Notes: a model not told the origin generated them from the sequence alone. A stretch of 64,000 nucleotides of DNA from Francisella endosymbiont of Ornithodoros moubata (GCA_002095075.2 LVCE01000003.1:1-64000); one strand, 5' to 3'. Shown: positions 1 through 11,252, numbered from the stretch's first letter. Made by a program: numbers and translations.

Positions 1-121
1 AAAATCATTTCTACCAATATATTCAATCTCTCCGTTAGCTAACCATTTACAGATATCACCAGTTTTATATAAACGTGTATAGCCTTTAGCAATATCATTT
101 CATACTAATGCTGATATTTTT
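1..121 (-). pseudogene. NRPS adenylation-domain fragment
   Basis: Read on the minus strand this stretch gives [20 protein letters not shown], which matches the A7 to A8 core (Y-K-T-G-D, then a G-E-I-E-Y-x-G-R stretch) of amino-acid-activating adenylation domains of nonribosomal peptide synthetases. An in-frame TGA lies about 14 codons before the TGD motif, so the piece is not functional as it stands. The rest of the gene would lie outside the window. It could also be another ANL-superfamily enzyme. Confidence 0.55.
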
Positions 122-686
122 TTGCGGGAGAAATATATAAATGAAAGCACCAAAAATGGAAATTTTTTCACTCAAAGGAAAATAATTAAAAACGACAACA
201 ATGATATTGAAAGAATCATCGTAATATCAATTGATGCTAATCAATTTAAAGATACTAATATGTATAACTATCTTATGGTTGAGAATTTAGACATTACATT
301 TCAACAAATAATCAATGCTATAGATGCAAGCATATGTTGGAAAAATACCAAAGGTGAATATATAGGTATGAATCGATCTAATACAGAATTATTAAAGATT
401 AGTAATATTAAAGATGTCTTTTATAAAACTGAACTTGAGCTTTTTAATAATAAAGATTTATTGGGAAAAATATATGGTTTAATGATTTGTAAGTTATTCA
501 AAATGCAACTACTATTGAGTATGAAGAAAATTACCCAACAAAGAATAATGATATTGGGACTTATTTATCTAAAAAAACTTGTTTAAGAGATAAAAAAGGT
601 AATGTAATTGGGCTAGTGGGGATATCAGTTGATATTACTAAGCAGAAAAAACTGCAATCTGAACTAGAAAAAAAGATATTGAATTA
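122..686 (+). pseudogene. PAS-domain sensory protein, frameshifted
   Basis: The first part (about 110 residues) contains a PAS-like sequence, IDASICWKNTKGEYIGMNRS. After a frameshift near 480 the typical PAC ending appears in another frame, RDKKGNVIGLVGISVDITKQ, followed by a short coiled stretch ending in a stop at 684-686. The output domain expected of a kinase, cyclase or regulator is missing. The reading frame is open upstream into the adjacent NRPS debris, so the true start is lost. A second PAS wreck lies at 35-36 kb. Confidence 0.65.
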
Positions 687-785
687 GAAAAAACAAAAAA
701 ATATAGAGTTGAGACAAAATGAATTTATATTTTACTCTATTAAAGTTTTAGAAATTAATTTATATATAGATATCAATAAGATGGT

Positions 786-1084
786 AATATATGTGGTATT
801 AATGATTTAATTGTTTTCTTAATTAGTTTTGTTTTAGTACTAAATACAATAGTATTTGATCCTCAATCGATCAATATATAAAACTAAATCATCTAAGTCT
901 ATATCAATAATAACTTTTCCCATTTTTATATTTATTCAAACATTAAGTATATTATAATTATATGGGATAATAAAAAATGATTTTATTTTAGTAATTGGTT
1001 ATTTACTCGCGCTTATAATTTGTTCTTAAGTATTAATATTAGCATTTAAATATGGAAGTAAAAGTGTAAATATAATAGTTTAGA
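786..1084 (+). pseudogene. PQ-loop / SemiSWEET-like membrane protein remnant
   Basis: One plus frame gives three hydrophobic stretches. The first is followed by a PQ-loop-like signature (VFDPQSINIYKTKSSKSISI), then a second segment ending WLYGIIKNDFILVIGYLLAL once stops are ignored. This order (PQ, K-T-K-S, S-I-S, L-Y-G) is the SWEET/SemiSWEET or MtN3 pattern of small transporters. There is a stop in the Y of the PQ-loop region, one at the expected W, and another near the C-terminus, so the gene is dead. Confidence 0.55.
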
Positions 1085-1355
1085 TTCTTAAAATTACATA
1101 TATTCTAAAATAAAAAATCAATTCATATTTACTTATTAGTTTATCTAACCCAACAACTGTCATATATATTATAGTTATATATCCTAACAAAACACAAAAT
1201 TAGCTCATTAGAATTTATTATATCCATAATCACATCAGTAGTATATTAGTAATAGATAATAGTTTGACAGTGGTTTGAGTTTATATTTATATAGGTGTTT
1301 GATTATAGTATTGAAAATATAAGCTTCAATCTTGAGACTCTAAAATAAGAGATTA
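1085..1355. other. Intergenic debris, nothing recognised
   Basis: Very AT-rich sequence with stops in all frames. No protein family, RNA or repeat could be recognised. It sits between the PQ-loop remnant and the RhuM remnant and is probably eroded coding sequence. Confidence 0.5.
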
Positions 1356-1359
1356 ACAA

Positions 1360-1755
1360 ATGAATGAAGAAAAGATTTAATAATATATCAGCTTTAAAAT
1401 GGTGCTTTAAAATTAAAAGTTGATTTCGAGAGTGAAATTATTTAGGCTAGTCAAAAAGATATAGCTAGTATTTTTGAAGTTGAAAGAAGTGTGGTTATAA
1501 GTATATAGAAATATATATTTAGATAATGAGACGGATAAAAACTCAAAATGTGCAAAAATTGCACAAGTCCAGAAAGAAGGTTCTAGAACGGCAAAACAAA
1601 TATCGAAATATATAACCTTGGTATAGTTTAGCAGTTGGCTAGATGACAAAGTCATCTAAAGCTATTTACTTTAGAAAAGTGGGCAACACAAACTTTAAAA
1701 CAGCACATAGCACAAGGTTATACAATTAATCAGTCAATAGTTGAAAAGATCCTAA
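1360..1755 (+). pseudogene. RhuM-family protein remnant
   Basis: Across two plus frames one reads LKVDFESE, then SQKDIASIFEVERSVV, CAKIAQVQKEGSR, YFRKWATQTLKQHIAQGYTI and NQSIVEK after correcting frameshifts. This is the N-terminal half of RhuM proteins (virulence-associated, often in mobile islands and near restriction loci). At least three disruptions are visible and the C-terminal half is gone. The opposite-strand open frame here is only a shadow. Presence of RhuM hints at a former mobile island. Confidence 0.7.
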
Positions 1756-1915
1756 TCTTTTAAGTATCAAGTTCGCTATAAATTCATTCTTAGCTAGACT
1801 TTAAATTGTCAGCTTTTTTTGATCTGTTAAATTTTTTAACGCTGATATAAGTAATATATGGCTCAAAGTATTTCTTTAGGTCTTATAGTGTTGGTAAATA
1901 TATAAGGAATTAATT

Positions 1916-2858
1916 ATGAATAAGCAATTATATGGAGTTATAGCAATTTCAAGAAATGAAAAAAGATTGCCTATTAATCTAGAGCTTTTATTAAAAATAC
2001 CTAGAGATATTAGAAATAAGCTTATATTTGAGACTAGTTATGGAGAATCTTTTTGAGGTTTCTGATGAGAATTGCTAGTTTAACAGCAGAAGTATTTTCA
2101 CTCCAAGAAATATTAGAGAATACCGGAAATGTAATATTAATAGCTCCAACAACCAAAGATTTAGCTGAAATTAAATAAGGTAGTACAATTTGAAGTTGGA
2201 CAGATTGTGTCAAAAACAAAGAAATAACACAGCTAGCTATTGATAAAAAATTAACGCTTATTTTTTTGAAGCAACGATTTCTTTTAATAAAAATAAAAAC
2301 ATAAATTAACAGATTTTTTGTCAAACTAATAAGTTAGCAGGTTATTGTGCTGTTTTACACGCTCTTTTAATTAAAAGATATTGATAAGAGATATGGTGAT
2401 CAAAAGAAAATATTAATCATAGGTTTTGGATGGGTAAATCATTGAGCTATATATGTTTTACAGGTTATGGGATATAAAGATATAACTATATGCACACGTC
2501 GTAGTATTTGGGATATTATCAAATGCAATCAAAGTCTGTAAGTATATTATAGCGCCAAAAAATATATCTTATAGTAAGAGATTTATTGAATTACTTAATA
2601 AAAAGATCTTTCAAAATTAAACCCTAAATGTTTAATTATAAATATTAGCTGTAATGAAGTAATAGGATTCTTTTTTGCTAGACCAACTACATTTGATAAT
2701 CCTATGTTTAAATTAGGTACCATAGATTATTATGGAGTTAATCACGCTTCAAACTACCTTTGGACAGCGCTACTTGGTCTATATCTAAGGTAATAAATGA
2801 TTATACCTAATATTACTTTAACTAAAGAGAATAAAATTAAGGCTATGCCACAGATATA
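1916..2858 (+). pseudogene. N5-(carboxyethyl)ornithine synthase-like / alanine dehydrogenase-like gene
   Basis: The start MNKQLYGVIAISRNEKRLPI is followed by several frame changes. Recognisable later blocks are a YFFEATISFNKNKN stretch, a Rossmann segment KILIIGFGWVNHxAIYVLQVMGYKDITICTRR, and FFFARPTTFDNPMFKLGTIDYYGVNH near the C-terminus. The order and wording match the alanine dehydrogenase/PNT superfamily enzymes annotated as N5-(carboxyethyl)ornithine synthase, an NADP-dependent reductive condensation of ornithine and pyruvate. More than five stops or frameshifts are present. Confidence 0.65.
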
Positions 2859-2926
2859 AACAAGTGTTTGATTAAGAATAAAAAGATAATTTTATTCCAA
2901 AACAGAGAAAAAGAGTATTCTTATAA

Positions 2927-3152
2927 TTATAAATATTTATAAGAATAAATTAGATTTAATATTAATATAGCGGCTATTTTGCCTTTATTTTCTTCAGTTT
3001 CGATGCCTACTTTTTCACCTTCGCGTAAAGAGCTTAAACCAGCACTTTCTACCTCATTAATATGAACAAATACATCTTTACCACCATCTTGAGGTTGTAT
3101 AAATCGGAATCCTTTAGTTGTATTAAAAAATTTAACAAATACCTTGTTTCAT
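2927..3152 (-). pseudogene. Cold shock protein with early frameshift
   Basis: The gene starts MKQGI at 3152 and then shifts frame through one extra T (ATT TGT TAA where ATT GTT AAA is expected). After the shift it reads VKFFNTTKGFRFIQPQDGGK through DVFVHINEVESAGLSSLREG to EKVGIETEENKGKIAA, a complete single CSD nucleic-acid-binding domain. The RNP1 motif reads KGFRFI instead of the usual KGFGFI, and the C-terminus runs on a few residues. Cold shock proteins are RNA chaperones. Apart from the one-base insertion the frame is clean, so inactivation looks recent, or a frameshift is tolerated. Confidence 0.75.
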
Positions 3153-3349
3153 TATTTTATTTTCTTTTGTTTGTTGTTTTATATAAGTTAAATTACATTG
3201 GTCTTAGTTTTAAAATTTAATGATTTAATTATAAAGGAATAGAATATTGGAAATAAATTTCTGATATATTTAGTCTTGTAGTAGTCAAATAAAAGTTACA
3301 ATATAAATAATTATTACTAATGATATAGTAAGAAAGCATTATTTGAAAG

Positions 3350-3885
3350 CTTTTTAGTGAAAATTAGGTATTTTAGTTAAATCAAAATCATTTTCATATT
3401 TATCTATATTTTTTATATATAATCATAAATCTTGAAAATCTAAACAACTTTCTATCATTGATGATTCTTTATCATCATTATAATCGTTGTCTGTCATATG
3501 ATTAATTAGATTAATGAACTGCTCCATGATTTCCGTATTTAATATGCTCATCTCTGCTGCTTGGGTAAATACTTATTTTTTTGATTTTTTTATTTTCTTA
3601 ACTAATCTAGCTATATCATCAAAAATAATTTCTAACATTTTATTGTTTTTAAAATCAATAATTTACTCTTTGGATTAATCATTAAAATACCATTATTAAC
3701 TAATAAAAGGTCATTATACTCTTAAATAGGTCAATATTCTTAGTTACATACCAGATATTTGATAAATATAATATCTTTAATAGCTACTTTGTATTACTAT
3801 TACTTAGGTGTAAATAAAATAAAGCCTCTAAATCTTCTTTAGATACTTCATTCTTTATTTTACTAATAATTATTTTAACCTAAAA
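3350..3885 (-). pseudogene. Unidentified protein remnant
   Basis: Minus-strand fragments include KIIISKIKNEVSKEDLEALF near 3850, AAEMSILNTEIMEQFINLIN near 3540 and MIESCLDFQDL followed by YIKNIDKYENDFDLTKIP near 3400. They are joined by stops and frame changes. The composition (acidic, Leu/Ile/Asn rich, low hydrophobicity) suggests one soluble helical protein. I do not recognise the family. Confidence 0.4.
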
Positions 3886-3929
3886 AGGACTTAATTGTTC
3901 TTAATATTCTAAAATTAAGAGAGGATAAT

Positions 3930-4130
3930 ATGCCAAGAATAATAGTTGACCCCAAAAAGCCTTTTGATATTAGTCTAAGAAACTTTAAAAGAGCTTGCGA
4001 AAAAGCTGGTATTAAACAAGAACTTAGGGAAAGAAAAACTTTTATAAAGCCAACAGAGAAAAGAAAAATTGCTAAAAGGGCTGCTATCAGCAGAGCTAAA
4101 AAAACATTAAGAAAATCTTATTCTTATTAA
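3930..4130 (+). CDS. rpsU: 30S ribosomal protein S21
   Basis: A 66-residue basic protein beginning [20 protein letters not shown] and ending in a lysine/arginine-rich tail. This is the typical bS21 length and pattern; the protein sits at the 30S platform near the anti-Shine-Dalgarno end of 16S rRNA and helps initiation. A good ribosome binding site (GAGAGGA) precedes the ATG by a few bases. Both neighbours are decayed genes on the minus strand, so it is transcribed alone. Complete and clearly under selection. Confidence 0.97.
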   Translation: MPRIIVDPKKPFDISLRNFKRACEKAGIKQELRERKTFIKPTEKRKIAKRAAISRAKKTLRKSYSY

Positions 4131-4194
4131 TTTTTTTTATTTTTGGATTTTTTAATAAGTGGGAATCCAAAGGTAATTATTGATTTGGTTGTAT

Positions 4195-4720
4195 AATTAT
4201 TAAGAATATTTATAACCTTGTATCATCAACTCATCTTCTAGAAGGAGTCATGAAACCTAAAATCACTTCTACAATCGTAGCATGAACTCCAGAAGTATCA
4301 AACAAACCCATATTATACATCCGATGATTTAGATTATGAATACAGCTCAAGTCATCAAATGAATTATTATTAATACTTCTATCGCTAGTATAATACCAAC
4401 CAATATAAATGATGACTATAAAAAAGAGTTGCTACAAGTACTGAACATACATCATCGATAATTGCTAAAGAAATAAGAAAAATATGTAAGTTGTTATTAA
4501 TTCTTGAACCTAATATTCCCAAAACTCCAACCATGAAAGCTATATCTGTCACCATTACAGTACCCAAGAGGATATTTCTGAACTACCTCGCAGTAGAGTA
4601 ACAGAAGAAACTACTGATATTTCAATAGTTACAGAATATCTAAGATACTAAAGACTGTTGATTTAATCTAAAGGCAGATGCTAATCTTTCAACTTGAAAT
4701 CACTCGCTATATTTATTCAG
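4195..4720 (-). pseudogene. nhaA: NhaA Na+/H+ antiporter remnant
   Basis: The minus strand reads [20 protein letters not shown] and [20 protein letters not shown], the well-known NhaA core around the two membrane-buried aspartates (T-D-I-A-F and A-I-I-D-D). Further along a broken frame gives GVHATIVGVILGFMTPSR, the conserved G-V-H-A-T motif. The N-terminal part is full of frameshifts and the C-terminal third is missing. NhaA exports Na+ in exchange for H+ under alkaline or salt stress. Confidence 0.8.
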
Positions 4721-4847
4721 AAAAAGTGTTAGTTGGGATTTAAACACAGAATGGTTAGTAAGTATTGAATTATTTATTAGTAAAGTAAACTACTTGAATC
4801 TAAATTTTGGTACAATATTATCCATATTATTTTTTAAATAAAATTCT

Positions 4848-5624
4848 ATGAAAAACTACCTAATACAAATTGAATATTTTGGTAAAAACTACTATGGTTG
4901 GCAAAGGCAGTCTCATTCACCAAGTATTCAATCAGAACTTGAAAAAGCACTGTCAAAAATAGCCAATCAAATCATAGAAGTCAATTGTGCAGGGCGTACA
5001 GATACAGGTGTGCATGCTACTTCACAGATAGTTAATTTTCATTCAGATGCAGATAGACCATTAAGTGCGTGGCAGCGTGGCGCAAATGCTTTGCTACCTC
5101 AAGATATTAAAATATTAGCAGTCAAAGAGGTTAATAATGATTTTAACTCAAGATTTACTGCTTTAAATAGAACATATAATTATCTTATCTATAATTCACC
5201 AATTAGCTCACCAATTTTTGCTGAGCATTGTTTATGGGAGAATAGAGAGCTTGATATAGACAAAATGAATCAAGCTTGTAAGTACTTATTAGGTGAGCAA
5301 GATTTTAGTTCTTTTAGGTCATCACAATGTCAGTCAAATACACCATTTAGAAATATCCAAAAAGCCGAGTTTATCAAGCAGGGTAGTTTTATTGTTTTTG
5401 AAGTTATTGGTAATGCTTTTTTACATCACATGATTAGAAACTTTATAGGCTCATTATTAAAAGTAGGTTTGGGTTTTAAATCTCCTGATTGGATTAAATC
5501 TGTATTAGAAGCCAGAGATAGAATACAAGCAGCAGAGACAGTTAAAGCACATGGTTTGTATTTTGTCGGTGTTCAATATCCAGAGTTTAGTTTCAAACAC
5601 CAAATAATTAATTTGTTTTGTTAG
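4848..5624 (+). CDS. truA: tRNA pseudouridine(38-40) synthase TruA
   Basis: 258 residues, slightly shorter than the usual 260-270. It isomerises uridines 38-40 in the anticodon arm of many tRNAs. The catalytic motif [11 protein letters not shown] is at residues 47-57 with Asp52 as nucleophile; the N-terminal Y-x-G-x-x-Y-x-G-W-Q-R-Q signature is at 10-21; the C-terminal H-H-M-I-R-N motif is also present. The ATG at 4848 begins the conserved Y-L-I-Q-I-E-Y strand. Intact, single gene flanked by wrecks. Confidence 0.95.
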   Translation: MKNYLIQIEYFGKNYYGWQRQSHSPSIQSELEKALSKIANQIIEVNCAGRTDTGVHATSQIVNFHSDADRPLSAWQRGANALLPQDIKILAVKEVNNDFNSRFTALNRTYNYLIYNSPISSPIFAEHCLWENRELDIDKMNQACKYLLGEQDFSSFRSSQCQSNTPFRNIQKAEFIKQGSFIVFEVIGNAFLHHMIRNFIGSLLKVGLGFKSPDWIKSVLEARDRIQAAETVKAHGLYFVGVQYPEFSFKHQIINLFC

Positions 5625-5682
5625 ATTTAATCTGATAATAATTACTAAATAGATATAAATTATTATAAATAAAAGGATAGTG

Positions 5683-7228
5683 ATGAAAAACTATCTACAA
5701 TGGCTGTAGTGTTTATTTCCACTGGGGGAATGATTGGTAGTGGTTGGCTATTTTCGCCATATTATGGTTTCCAAACAGCAGGTCAAGGAGTAATAATTTC
5801 TTGGTTTATTACAGCTTTGCTGACATTGCTTATAGCATTATGTTTTGCTGAAGTAGCCTCAATGCTACCTATAATTTCTGGAGCAATGAGATTTTTAAGT
5901 ATTACTCATTCGCGTACATTAGGCTTTTTATTTGTTGCCTTAGGATGGATAGTTATCTTGTTTATTTACCATTAGAGGCGCAATCTGTAGTGCAGTATTT
6001 AGGCTTTTGGTTCCCAAATTTAGTTGTTTCAGATTCAACAGGAGTTTTTTATCGTATTATGGAGTTTTTGTCGCATTTTTAATCATGCTAAGTTTGACAT
6101 ACCTAAATACTTATCAGCTAAAAAATATTGCAAAGATAAATTCAATTGTGAGTATTTGGAAGATATTTTTGCCTATAGCTATTACCGTAGGGATGTTAGC
6201 ATTCTATGGATCTTTTAAGAATTATCATGCTAATACCGCTCATATAAGTGTAAATTTCGAGCATATTTTATTAGCTGTGACAGGTTCGGGCTTAGCTTTT
6301 GCATTTTCAGGATTCCAAAATGGTCTAATAGTTGCAAACTCTGCTAAGAATCCTAAACTAGCAATCCCACTATCTTTGATAGCTCCAGTTGTTGTCGACT
6401 TAACAATGTATATATCTTTATCGTTGTTGTTTATGTTTTGTGTTCCTGAATCAGTCAATGGTTTCAATGCTGGAGTAGCTCCACTTTTAGGTTTACTAAG
6501 TTTATTTAGCTTGCATATTATCTATACTATACTCTTTATCGATGCAATCGTAGCACCTCTTGGTACAGGTAACGTTTATACAGCTGTTACTGGTAGGGTT
6601 TTGCAGGCATTTGGCTTAGAGTTTTTCAAAAAATCAGTTCTAACAAGATTAAATAAAAAATCGTGTGCCAATCTATTGTATTTGGATTAACTTTTTTGTT
6701 GGTTTAGTTTTTTTGTTTCAATTTCCAACTTGGACATCTTTGGTAAATTTCTTATCATCTTTAGTTTTATTTAGCTGTTTATCAGGTCCTGTAGTGCTGA
6801 TTATATTGAGAGATAAGTTTTCACATATTTAGAGAAAGTTTAAGCTTCCTTATTACCAGCTATTTGGTTATTTAGGTTTTATATCTTGTTCATATTTTAT
6901 GTATTGGTCAGGAACTTTTAATTTATTATGTTTAGTAATCCTAGTAGCCCTTGCATGTTTACTATATTGGTTTGTTTTTATGCGCAAACATTTTATTCAA
7001 GTGCTTAAACAAACATGGTTTGTTTGTGCTTATATTATATGTTTGTGGGCTATTTCATATATCCATGAATTAAACTTAGTAACTTTTCCTTATGATAATT
7101 TATTAATTACAATTGGGAAGTGTGTTATTTTTCTCAAAATATTTATTATTACCCAAGCTTCTACTAAAGATATTAAAGAAAATATTAAAGATGTTCTCTT
7201 AGAAGTAGAAAATCTTAAAAATACTTAA
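5683..7228 (+). pseudogene. APC-family amino-acid permease, multiply frameshifted
   Basis: The start at 5683 (MKNYLQWL) hits a stop at once. Restored frames give STGGMIGSGWLFSPYYGFQT (TM1 with the G-x-I-G-S-G-W motif of amino-acid/polyamine permeases), a long hydrophobic piece at 6010-6690 containing GSGLAFAFSGFQNGLIVANS, and a C-terminal piece at 6899-7228. At least three frameshifts and one in-frame TAG (around 6830) break it. Total ancestral length would be about 510 residues with around 12 TM segments. Substrate unknown. Confidence 0.8.
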
Positions 7229-7313
7229 TATTATTTTTATCATTAAAAGCTAATTACAATCAACTTCATTTAGGTTAAAATACCCCTTTAAGAAAATCTT
7301 TATTTTTATAAAA

Positions 7314-8864
7314 ATGACAGATATACATAATCATAAGATTTTGATTTTAGATTTTGGTTCACAGTATACCCAGCTTATTGCTCGTAGAGTAAGAGAAGTA
7401 GGTGTTTTTTGTGAAATTTTTCCTTATAATGTAACAGCTGATTTTATTAAAGATTATCAAGCAAAAGGCATAATTCTATCAGGTGGTCCTGAGTCAGTTT
7501 ATGATTCTGATGTCAAAGCTCCTGAGATAGTTTTTGCGCTTGGAGTTCCTGTTTTAGGTATTTGCTACGGAATGCAAACAATGGTAATGCAGCATGGTGG
7601 TGCAGTAAAAAGAGCTGATCAAAGTGAGTTTGGTAGGGCAATTATAAATATCCTAAATTCAACAAATAACATATTTTCAAATATGAAGCATGAACAGCTA
7701 GTTTGGATGAGTCATAGTGATAAAGTCACTCAAACTGGTGAGCACTTTGAGATAATTGCATCTTCGACAAATGCTCCAGTAGCAGCAGTTGCACATAAGA
7801 CTAAGTCTTTTTTCGGTGTACAGTTTCACCCAGAGACAACTCATACAGAGAATGGTAAGCAAATTATTGAGAACTTTATCGTTAATATCTGTGGTTGTGA
7901 TATTCTGTGGAATATCGAAAACATTATCGAAAATGATATAAAAGAAATTAAGCAAAAAGTTGGTAGTGATAAAGTAATTTTAGGCCTATCTGGTGGTGTT
8001 GACTCTTCTGTAGTGGCAGCAATATTACATGAAGCTATCGGAGATCAGTTAACTTGTATATTTGTAGATACTGGTTTACTACGCCTTAATGAAGGTGATC
8101 AGGTTATGCAAGTATTTGCAAAGCGTATGGATATTAATGTTATTCGTATAAATGCAAAAAATAGATTCTTAGATGCTCTAAGAGGTATCTGTGATCCAGA
8201 ACAAAAGCGTAAAATTATAGGTAAGCTGTTTGTTGATATTTTTGATGAAGAGGCAGCTAAGATAGAGAATGCTAAATGGCTTGCCCAAGGTACTATCTAC
8301 AGTGATGTAATTGAATCAGCTGGTAATAACCAATCTAAAGCACATGTGATTAAATCTCATCATAATGTTGGTGGCTTACCAAAAGAGATGAAACTTAAAC
8401 TTTTAGAGCCATTAAGAGAACTTTTTAAAGATGAAGTTCGTAAATTAGGTTTAGGTTTAGGATTACCTTATAATATGCTTTATAGACACCCATTTCCTGG
8501 TCCTGGTTTAGGTGTGCGTATATTGGGTGAAATCAAGAAAGAGTATGTAAAAACGTTACAAAAGGCTGATGCTATATTTACAGAAGAGCTTTATAAACAT
8601 AATTTATACCACTATATTTCACAAGCTTTTGGAGTATTTTTTCCTGTTAAATCGGTAGGTGTAGTTGGCGATCAGCGTAGATATGAGTATGTAGTAGCTC
8701 TAAGAGCTGTAGTAAGTATTGATTTTATGACGGCAACATGGGCTAACCTGCCTTATGATTTTCTATCACTAGTTTCAAATAGAATTGTAAATGAAGTAAA
8801 ACAAGTATCAAGAGTTGTATATGATGTGACAGGAAAGCCACCTGGAACAATTGAATGGGAATAA
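7314..8864 (+). CDS. guaA: GMP synthase (glutamine-hydrolysing)
   Basis: 516 residues. It converts XMP to GMP using ATP and glutamine, the last step of guanine nucleotide synthesis. The N-terminal class I glutamine amidotransferase domain (about 8-190) has nucleophile Cys84 in GICYG and His172/Glu174 in QFHPE. The ATP pyrophosphatase domain has the P-loop SGGVDSS at 226-232, and a GMP-synthase dimerisation domain ends in KPPGTIEWE. Complete and normal. It is followed by dxs after 79 bases and may share transcription with it. Confidence 0.97.
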   Translation: MTDIHNHKILILDFGSQYTQLIARRVREVGVFCEIFPYNVTADFIKDYQAKGIILSGGPESVYDSDVKAPEIVFALGVPVLGICYGMQTMVMQHGGAVKRADQSEFGRAIINILNSTNNIFSNMKHEQLVWMSHSDKVTQTGEHFEIIASSTNAPVAAVAHKTKSFFGVQFHPETTHTENGKQIIENFIVNICGCDILWNIENIIENDIKEIKQKVGSDKVILGLSGGVDSSVVAAILHEAIGDQLTCIFVDTGLLRLNEGDQVMQVFAKRMDINVIRINAKNRFLDALRGICDPEQKRKIIGKLFVDIFDEEAAKIENAKWLAQGTIYSDVIESAGNNQSKAHVIKSHHNVGGLPKEMKLKLLEPLRELFKDEVRKLGLGLGLPYNMLYRHPFPGPGLGVRILGEIKKEYVKTLQKADAIFTEELYKHNLYHYISQAFGVFFPVKSVGVVGDQRRYEYVVALRAVVSIDFMTATWANLPYDFLSLVSNRIVNEVKQVSRVVYDVTGKPPGTIEWE

Positions 8865-8943
8865 CGCATTTCTATGCTATAACATAAATGTTTAATTATA
8901 AAAGTATTTTATATACCTTTGAGTTAGATGAAGATTTTAAGCT

Positions 8944-10794
8944 ATGTCAAAATATACTATTTTAGATAAAATAAATGCCCCATCTGATCTTAAGCTAATT
9001 CCTGAGAGTCAGCTCAAAATTTTATCATCAGAGCTAAGAGCTTTCTTAGTAGATACTTTAGATGTAAGTGGCGGGCATTTTGCAAGTAGTCTTGGTGCTA
9101 CAGAGTTAACTGTTGCTTTACATTATGTTTATAATGCTCCATATGATAATATCGTATGGGATGTAGGGCATCAGACATATATTCATAAAATTCTCACTGG
9201 TAGAAAAGATAAACTTATCACGATTAAAAAAGATGGTGGAATTTCAGGCTTTCCTAAACGTAGTGAGAGTGAATATGACACATTTGGAGTTGGGCATTCA
9301 AGTACCTCTATAAGTGCCGCTTTAGGTATGGCTATAGGTGACAGATTACAAGGTAAATTCTCTAATACCGTAGCAATAATCGGTGATGGTGCTATAACTG
9401 GTGGTATGGCTTTTGAAGCTTTAAACCATGCTGGCGGTATCAAGGAAGATATTCTTGTTATCCTTAATGATAATGAGATGTCGATTTCTGATAATGTTGG
9501 TGGACTTTCGGCACATTTCAGTAAAATTATTTCTGGTGGTTTTTATAATTCTATACGTGAAAAAGGTAAGGAAGTATTAAAAAATATTCCGCCAATATTT
9601 GAGTTTGTCAAAAAGATTGAAACTCAAACCAAAGGTATGTTTGTACCAGCAAATTTCTTTGAAGATTTAGGTTTTTATTATGTTGGTCCTATCGATGGTC
9701 ATGATGTTACAGAATTGGTCAAAACTTTAAGAATACTAAAAGATCACAAGGGTCCAAAACTTTTACATGTGATTACTAAAAAAGGTAAAGGCTATACAAA
9801 AGCTGAATCGGACCCGATTAAATTTCATCATGTTGCGCCAAGTTTTCATAGCGGTGAGAATATAACTACCAAAGTTTCTAAACCAACTTATTCAAATATT
9901 TTTGGTAATTGGATTTGTCAGAAAGCTGTCAAAGATAAGCGTTTAGTTGGAATAACACCAGCAATGAAAGAGGGCTCTGATTTAATTAAATTTTCACAAC
10001 AATATCCGCATAGATATTTTGATGTGGCAATCGCTGAGCAGCATGCTGTTACATTTGCTGGTGGCTTGGCTTGTCAAGGGCTAAAACCAGTCGTAGCAAT
10101 ATACTCAACATTCCTACAGCGAGCTTATGATCAGGTAATACATGATATAGCTCTACAAAATTTAGATGTACTATATGCGATTGATAGAGCAGGTCTAGTT
10201 GGTGCTGATGGTGCGACTCATGATGGTAGCTTTGATTTATCATTTATGCGCTGTATCCCTAATCATGTAATTATGACACCAAGTGATGAGAACGAAGCTT
10301 ATCATATGCTGGAGCTTGGTTATGAATATAATGGTCCAGCTGTGGTGCGTTATCCGCGTGGTGCTGGTATTGGTGCTGAAATTACTGATAAATTAGACCT
10401 ACAAATAGGTAAAGCGAAAATGATAAAACAAGGTTCAAAAATAGCAATTTTAAATTTTGGAACATTATTACCTATAGCCAAACAACTAGCTGAGAAATAT
10501 CATGCTACAGTTATAGATATGCGTTTTGTCAAACCACTTGATGAAACTATGCTTAATAAAGTATCTCAAACTCACGAGATAATATTAACTTTAGAAGAAA
10601 ATTGTATTGCTGGTGGGGCAGGCTCTGCTGTTAATGAATATTTTGTAGCCAAAGATCTTAGCAAAAAAATAACTGTTAGAAATTTTGGTCTTCAAGATAA
10701 ATTTCTCAATCATGGCACAAAAGATTTATTATTAGCTCAAAGTAATCTTTGTGTTGAAAAGATATCTCAAGAGTTAGATAAACTATTAAAATAG
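8944..10794 (+). CDS. dxs: 1-deoxy-D-xylulose-5-phosphate synthase
   Basis: 616 residues, the normal length. It condenses pyruvate and glyceraldehyde 3-phosphate with thiamine diphosphate, the entry step of the MEP isoprenoid pathway. Visible are DVGHQTYIHK with His76, the ThDP motif beginning GDGAITGG at 147-154 and ending in N-D-N near 175, the AEQHAVTFAGGLA block near residue 370, and the transketolase C-terminal domain. The start at 8944 gives the usual short N-terminus. A short inverted repeat (AGCTTAA/TTAAGCT, about 10803-10823) lies just after the stop without a clear U tract. Confidence 0.97.
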   Translation: MSKYTILDKINAPSDLKLIPESQLKILSSELRAFLVDTLDVSGGHFASSLGATELTVALHYVYNAPYDNIVWDVGHQTYIHKILTGRKDKLITIKKDGGISGFPKRSESEYDTFGVGHSSTSISAALGMAIGDRLQGKFSNTVAIIGDGAITGGMAFEALNHAGGIKEDILVILNDNEMSISDNVGGLSAHFSKIISGGFYNSIREKGKEVLKNIPPIFEFVKKIETQTKGMFVPANFFEDLGFYYVGPIDGHDVTELVKTLRILKDHKGPKLLHVITKKGKGYTKAESDPIKFHHVAPSFHSGENITTKVSKPTYSNIFGNWICQKAVKDKRLVGITPAMKEGSDLIKFSQQYPHRYFDVAIAEQHAVTFAGGLACQGLKPVVAIYSTFLQRAYDQVIHDIALQNLDVLYAIDRAGLVGADGATHDGSFDLSFMRCIPNHVIMTPSDENEAYHMLELGYEYNGPAVVRYPRGAGIGAEITDKLDLQIGKAKMIKQGSKIAILNFGTLLPIAKQLAEKYHATVIDMRFVKPLDETMLNKVSQTHEIILTLEENCIAGGAGSAVNEYFVAKDLSKKITVRNFGLQDKFLNHGTKDLLLAQSNLCVEKISQELDKLLK

Positions 10795-10885
10795 TTTATA
10801 AAAGCTTAATTATTTGCTTAAGCTATTCAAAACTAAGATTATATCAATAATTATGTTTTAAGAATTTTGATAATATTAATAGTTA

Positions 10886-11235
10886 ATGCTAAATAAACCT
10901 CAAAGCGAAACTATTGTAGCTTTTGGTTATAGTTTTACAGCACCAGGATATGGGATGTGGAAAAAAAGACAACTATCCATCATAGCTTGCTGAAATGCTC
11001 AATCAGCCAGTTATAAATATGGGTACATCTGGTGAAACCACTCGACAAGTGTTACAATAATTAATAAAGTAACTAAAAATACTAAGATAGTTCTTATTAC
11101 CCTTGGTGGGAATGATCTTAAAAAGAAAATTCTTGCAGGTAAAGCTTTTGATAATTTAAAACAGATAACCATATATTCCAAGCAATGGCTGGGGTATTTA
11201 TTCCGTATTATAAAAATGATTATGCTCTAACTCAA
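10886..11235 (+). pseudogene. GDSL/SGNH esterase (TesA-like) remnant
   Basis: The start MLNKPQSETIVAFGYSFTAP is a changed form of the SGNH block I (F-G-D-S-L-T-A), with Tyr at the Asp position while the serine remains. Block II NMGTSGETTRQVLQ and block III ITLGGNDLKKKI (G-x-N-D) appear in other frames. Several frameshifts are needed, and the C-terminal D-x-x-H block is not seen. Such enzymes are periplasmic lysophospholipases or thioesterases. Confidence 0.75.
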
Positions 11236-11252
11236 AAATAATAAAGGTACTA

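Noticed and set aside
1413-1655. 80-codon minus frame
   Set aside because: The plus strand here carries the RhuM remnant; the minus frame has no recognisable motif.
4143-4171. Inverted repeat TTTGGAT/ATCCAAA after rpsU
   Set aside because: Long loop and no U tract on the plus strand, so not a convincing rho-independent terminator.
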